From: Deltaproteobacteria bacterium GWA2_55_10
GTDB lineage: Bacteria; Desulfobacterota; GWC2-55-46
Assembly (NCBI GenBank): GCA_001797415.1
Contig: MGPL01000006.1
Coordinates: 1,698 to 10,376 of the forward strand
Direction: 5' to 3'
Length of the DNA stretch: 8,679 bases
In this document: in pieces, positions 6,073 to 8,679 of the stretch
How the letters are laid out: every line of letters begins with the position of its first letter
How positions within the stretch are numbered: the stretch's first letter is position 1
Program-made: the position numbers and the translations under genes
The notes under the pieces: model-generated
What the model was told of the DNA's origin: nothing
The model's input: only the letters and a program-made list of their open reading frames with translations
Databases searched by the model: none

Positions 6073-6109
6073 AAAAAAAGGCGGGGCAGCATCTTCTGCT
6101 GCCCCGCCT
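6073..6109 (-). terminator. Strong intrinsic terminator after the export-ATPase unit
   Basis: A perfect 13-bp GC-rich stem (6079-6091 with 6097-6109) and a 5-base loop are followed on the minus strand by a run of seven T (complement of 6073-6079). It begins about 30 bases after the stop codon of the MotE-like gene. It separates fliH-fliI-fliJ-motE from the fliK promoter. A second, overlapping hairpin is readable on the plus strand: CCCCG (6102-6106) with CGGGG (6111-6115), followed by TTTTTT (6116-6121). Confidence 0.95.
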
Positions 6110-6139
6110 CCGGGGTTTTTTATCTATCTTATTTGAAAG

Positions 6140-6673
6140 CTACTTCTTTATCCTGAAGTCACGACTTAGCTCAACGGATTTCCTTACGTCCACAAGGCCG
6201 AGTATCTTGGCCGCCTTCCTCTCGCTCATGGAAGAGAGTATCATCACGGCCATTTCCTTATCCAGCCCCTCTATGCGGGATGCCGCCTCCTCAGGGCTCA
6301 TGCTCTCGTATATCTTTACGATCTTTTTAAACCTCTCGTCGTCGGCCTCGTTGATCTTCTTTACCAGCGACTCGATATCCTGGTGGACCTTCTTCAATTC
6401 CGCAAGGCGCGCCTCTATGTCCCTCTTTATTACATTCAGGCGCTCCTCTTTCTTGAGGAGTTCGCCTTCCCGCTCTATCACTTCCTGCTCTTTCCTGTTT
6501 ATGGCGGCGAGCAGGCCTTTCTCATCAGCCCCCGGGGCAGGGGCTTGAGCGGCCTTCTCCTCGACCGACTGGCTTGCCATGACCAACGGGGTCGAGAGCC
6601 CGTACCATCCTGAAAAGAGCGTGAACCCGACTGCTCCTCCTGCCAATATGACGGCGGCTATCTTACCTTTCAT
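6140..6673 (-). CDS. MotE/YlxF-like flagellar membrane protein with MgtE N-terminal domain
   Basis: This 177-residue protein occupies the position of ylxF in fla/che clusters, between fliJ and fliK. It has one hydrophobic segment near the N-terminus (about 5-22, IAAVILAGGAVGFTLFSGWY), an Ala/Pro linker, and a long charged coiled coil at about 50-110 (KEQEVIEREGELLKKEERL and onward). The C-terminal part, about 118-165, resembles the MgtE intracellular N-domain (MSPEEAASRIEGLDKEMAVM, ILSSMSERKAAKIL). Rhizobial MotE, which has this architecture, is a chaperone for the motility protein MotC; the role in other bacteria is poorly defined. The ATG at 6673 is preferred because it has GGAGGAAGGA upstream and begins directly with the membrane segment. 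The frame is open 22 codons further up, but only within fliJ. The start overlaps the end of fliJ by 11 bases, implying translational coupling. I leave the symbol empty because naming differs between lineages. Confidence 0.82.
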   Translation of the reverse strand: MKGKIAAVILAGGAVGFTLFSGWYGLSTPLVMASQSVEEKAAQAPAPGADEKGLLAAINRKEQEVIEREGELLKKEERLNVIKRDIEARLAELKKVHQDIESLVKKINEADDERFKKIVKIYESMSPEEAASRIEGLDKEMAVMILSSMSERKAAKILGLVDVRKSVELSRDFRIKK

Positions 6674-7118
6674 CGGCGTCCTTCCTCCCGAAGCTTCTGG
6701 AATTGAGTTCGTCGGACTCCTTCTGCTCCTGCTTGTCAACTTTCTGATTATGCGTATGAAGGGATTTCTCCTTCATCAGCTCTATTACCTTTCTGTTGCG
6801 GGAAGCCTCGACGAGCTCCCCCCTCTTTTTCTCGACTGCCGCTCTCACCTGGGAGAGTATCCTCTCCTGCTCGGCTATGTGCCCCTTGAGGCCCGCGACG
6901 TATGAATGGTAGAGTTCCATCTCGCCAGCGCCTGCGCCTGATTCCTTGAGGCCGTCTATTTCTGAGCCTGATTTTCTGTAGAGCTCTTTCAGGTTCTCTA
7001 TCTTCTCTTCCTCTGACTTGAGCCTGGCAAGGGCCTCGCCGAACTCCTTCTGGCTCAGTTCCTCAAGCCTCTGCCTGTACTCGAAAAGCGGCTCCAGTTT
7101 AAAGGTGAACTTTGGCAT
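6663..7118 (-). CDS. fliJ: Flagellar export protein FliJ
   Basis: FliJ is the coiled-coil stalk of the flagellar export ATPase: it inserts into the FliI hexamer, contacts FlhA, and recycles export chaperones. At 151 residues it has the family length. The start KFTFKLEPLFEYRQRLEE (residues 3-20) is the typical FliJ N-terminus. Nearly the whole protein is predicted as two long antiparallel helices rich in Glu, Lys, Leu and Arg, and the C-terminal part contains RNRKVIELMKEKSL and a DELN segment near the end. The ATG is 9 bases after the fliI stop. No recognisable ribosome binding site precedes it (the spacer is TATTAACCT), so expression probably depends on coupling to fliI. The 3' end overlaps the next gene by 11 bases. 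Confidence 0.93.
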   Translation of the reverse strand: MPKFTFKLEPLFEYRQRLEELSQKEFGEALARLKSEEEKIENLKELYRKSGSEIDGLKESGAGAGEMELYHSYVAGLKGHIAEQERILSQVRAAVEKKRGELVEASRNRKVIELMKEKSLHTHNQKVDKQEQKESDELNSRSFGRKDADER

Positions 7119-7127
7119 AGGTTAATA

Positions 7128-8459
7128 TCAGGCAGGCAGGTTGAAGAGCGCGAGGAGGCTGTCGTCAAAGCCGACGCCCTCGGTTATATCCTGCCTCAGG
7201 AACGCGTTTACCTTGTCTATGTTCTTTATGGCGTGATCGACCTTGGGGTCGCTGCCTTCCTTATACGCGCCTATGCTTATGAGATCGTATGCCTTCTTAT
7301 AGATAGAGAGCACGGAGCGGACGCGAATAGCGGAGGTCCGGTGCTCTGTGGCGACTATGTCGTTCATGACCCTGCTTATGCTCGAGAGCACGTCGATTGC
7401 CGGGTAATGGTTCTGGTGCGCGAGGTCCCTTGAAAGTACAATGTGGCCGTCGAGCACTGCCCTTGCCGCGTCAGCGACAGGGTCGTTATGGTCGTCGCCT
7501 TCGGCGAGTATCGTATAAAATCCCGTTATGCTGCCCTGCCCTTTTGAAGTCCCTGCCCTTTCAAGCAGCCTCGGCAAATGCGCGAATACGGACGGCGGAT
7601 AGCCCTTTGTCGCGGGCGGCTCGCCTATGGCAAGGCCTATTTCCCTCTGAGCCATGCAGAACCTGGATATGGAGTCCATCATCAGGAGTACGTCCTTGCC
7701 CTGGTCCCTGAAGTATTCGGCTATGGCAGTGGCTACGAGCGGCGCCCTCATCCTGATAAGAGGCGGCTGGTCTGACGTCGCGACAACGAGCACAGATCTT
7801 TTCAGGCCCTCAACGCCCAGGTCCTTCTCTATGAACTCCTTTACTTCCCTGCCCCTCTCGCCTATGAGGCCGATGACGTTCACCTGCGCTTCGGTGTTCC
7901 GGGCCATCATGCCCATGAGCACGCTCTTTCCCACGCCGCTGCCGGCGAATATGCCTATCCTCTGCCCCTTGCCGACGGTGAGGAGGCCGTTTATTGCCCT
8001 TATGCCGACATTCAGGGGTTGTTCTATCCTTTTTCTTGAAAGCGGGTTTGGAGGGGTCGCGTAAAGCGGGTACTCTGTCTCTGCCTCAAAGCTGCCGAGG
8101 CCGTCTATGGGGTTGCCGAGGCCGTCAAGTGTCCGGCCCAGCAAGCTCGACCCGACCTTTACCGACGCGCTCATCCTCCTGGCGACTATCTTGCTGCCCG
8201 GGCCGATGCCCCTTACTTCGCCAAGCGGCATAAGGAGTATCTTGTCCTCAGAGAAGCCGACTACCTCGCATTGTATCGGCTCGTGTCCGTCCTTTGGGAA
8301 TACATGGCAGAACTCGCCTACTGACGAGCCTGGCCCAAGGCCTTCCATCACGAGGCCGACGACCCTTGTGACCCTGCCGTGGACCCTCACCGGGTTTATC
8401 TCGCTTATTGCCCTCGTATGCCTCTTCAGGCGGTCAATCGCGGCTGTATGCGTCTGCAA
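7128..8459 (-). CDS. fliI: Flagellum-specific ATPase FliI
   Basis: FliI is the hexameric ATPase that energises unfolding and entry of flagellar type III substrates, working with FliH and FliJ at the FlhA/FlhB gate. The 443 residues are the normal length. The N-terminal beta-barrel covers about 22-95. Walker A GSGVGKS is at 173-179, GERGREV (with the catalytic Glu) at 200-206, Walker B DVLLMMDS at 256-263, and the F1/type III ATPase signature PAIDVLSSISR at 353-363. The start is a TTG: an in-frame TAG lies four codons upstream and the next ATG (codon 38) would cut into the N-terminal domain. AGAGGA sits just before the TTG. The start overlaps the fliH end by 26 bases, so the two are likely coupled. 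All catalytic motifs are intact. Confidence 0.98.
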   Translation of the reverse strand: MQTHTAAIDRLKRHTRAISEINPVRVHGRVTRVVGLVMEGLGPGSSVGEFCHVFPKDGHEPIQCEVVGFSEDKILLMPLGEVRGIGPGSKIVARRMSASVKVGSSLLGRTLDGLGNPIDGLGSFEAETEYPLYATPPNPLSRKRIEQPLNVGIRAINGLLTVGKGQRIGIFAGSGVGKSVLMGMMARNTEAQVNVIGLIGERGREVKEFIEKDLGVEGLKRSVLVVATSDQPPLIRMRAPLVATAIAEYFRDQGKDVLLMMDSISRFCMAQREIGLAIGEPPATKGYPPSVFAHLPRLLERAGTSKGQGSITGFYTILAEGDDHNDPVADAARAVLDGHIVLSRDLAHQNHYPAIDVLSSISRVMNDIVATEHRTSAIRVRSVLSIYKKAYDLISIGAYKEGSDPKVDHAIKNIDKVNAFLRQDITEGVGFDDSLLALFNLPA

Positions 8460-8679
8460 GCTTTTCCTCTACTTCGTTCATTATCGAGGTCACGGTCGCG
8501 TCTATCTCCCCGAAGTTAGTCGATATGGCCGCCCCGCCCCTTGAGACGATCTCGTCCGGCTCGACATTCATGCCCTTCACGCCGCCGCAGTATTTAAGAA
8601 GCTCGGGCCTGTTCTGGTTGACTATGTCGAAATCCTTGGGGTTCACCCTTACGGTTATCTCGCCCCCGGCGACAACGGC
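8434..8679 (-). CDS. fliH: Flagellar assembly protein FliH, C-terminal part (starts beyond the window)
   Basis: The last 81 codons and the stop codon of an open frame that enters from the right edge. FliH binds FliI, inhibits its ATPase activity and anchors the complex to FliN at the C-ring; it is related to the peripheral stalk (b/delta) of F-type ATPases. The visible sequence contains ITVRVNPKDFDIV and then VEPDEIVSRGGAAISTNFGE followed by IDATVTSIMNEVEEKL, matching the conserved FliH C-terminal pattern (a Gly-rich turn, then TxFGxIDATxxxQ-like). A GTG at 8646 is internal and should not be taken as the start, because the frame and the family resemblance continue upstream of it. The 3' end overlaps fliI by 26 bases. 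Confidence 0.93.
   Translation of the reverse strand, partial: AVVAGGEITVRVNPKDFDIVNQNRPELLKYCGGVKGMNVEPDEIVSRGGAAISTNFGEIDATVTSIMNEVEEKLADAYSRD

Noticed and set aside
5880..6092. A 70-codon minus-strand open frame between the MotE-like gene and fliK
   Set aside because: Its start lies in the loop of the terminator hairpin and it runs through the sigma-54 promoter into fliK in another frame. It has no ribosome binding site and its composition is that of AT-rich spacer DNA.
6674..6739. 22-codon N-terminal extension of the MotE-like protein
   Set aside because: It lies inside fliJ in another frame, is basic and unlike the family, and the internal ATG at 6673 has a good ribosome binding site and begins at the membrane segment.
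7654..8064. Plus-strand open frames opposite fliI (136 codons and others nearby)
   Set aside because: They mirror the codon structure of the highly conserved FliI sequence and show no independent coding signs.

Overview
The window is a section of a bacterial flagellar gene cluster. Every gene is on the minus strand, so transcription runs from high to low coordinates. In that direction the order is fliH (3' end only), fliI, fliJ, a MotE/YlxF-like gene with an MgtE N-terminal domain, fliK, flgD, flgE, fliL, fliM and fliN (5' end only). This matches the classical fla/che order seen in Firmicutes and in many Desulfobacterota and Nitrospirota. The DNA is GC-rich, with frequent AGG (Arg) and ATA (Ile) codons. 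Near-perfect sigma-54 promoters in front of hook and switch genes, FliN rather than FliY, and a palindromic intergenic element with GGCTGCT ends all suggest a Gram-negative deltaproteobacterial (Desulfobacterota) or Nitrospirota-like organism. The exact taxon cannot be read from this window.

Region 6140-8679 holds the type III export ATPase set: FliH (ATPase regulator), FliI (ATPase), FliJ (stalk/chaperone escort) and the MotE-like membrane coiled-coil protein. These genes are packed with overlaps or 9-base gaps and end in a strong intrinsic terminator (6073-6109). Region 1963-5930 is a hook-assembly unit. A textbook sigma-54 promoter (5915-5930) precedes fliK (hook-length ruler), flgD (hook cap) and flgE (hook subunit), and a perfect 14-bp hairpin terminator (1904-1941) follows flgE. 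A 127-bp element with terminal inverted repeats sits between flgD and flgE. Region 1-1762 is a third unit. It starts at a second textbook sigma-54 promoter (1747-1762) and carries fliL (stator-associated membrane protein), fliM and fliN (C-ring switch proteins).

Read this way, the cluster is divided into three transcription units: export ATPase, hook assembly, and motor switch/stator-associated. The last two are placed under sigma-54 control, consistent with a class II/III flagellar cascade driven by a FleQ/FlrC/FlgR-type enhancer-binding protein. A GTCA-N6-TGAC dyad shaped like a FleQ box lies upstream of the fliL promoter.

The protein-coding content is ordinary, and I found no new defence, mobile or biosynthetic system. 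The points worth a second look are regulatory and structural: the two promoters (one of which corrects the fliK start), the dyads upstream of fliL, the mobile palindrome inside the hook operon, and an extra module of about 125 residues in FlgE.
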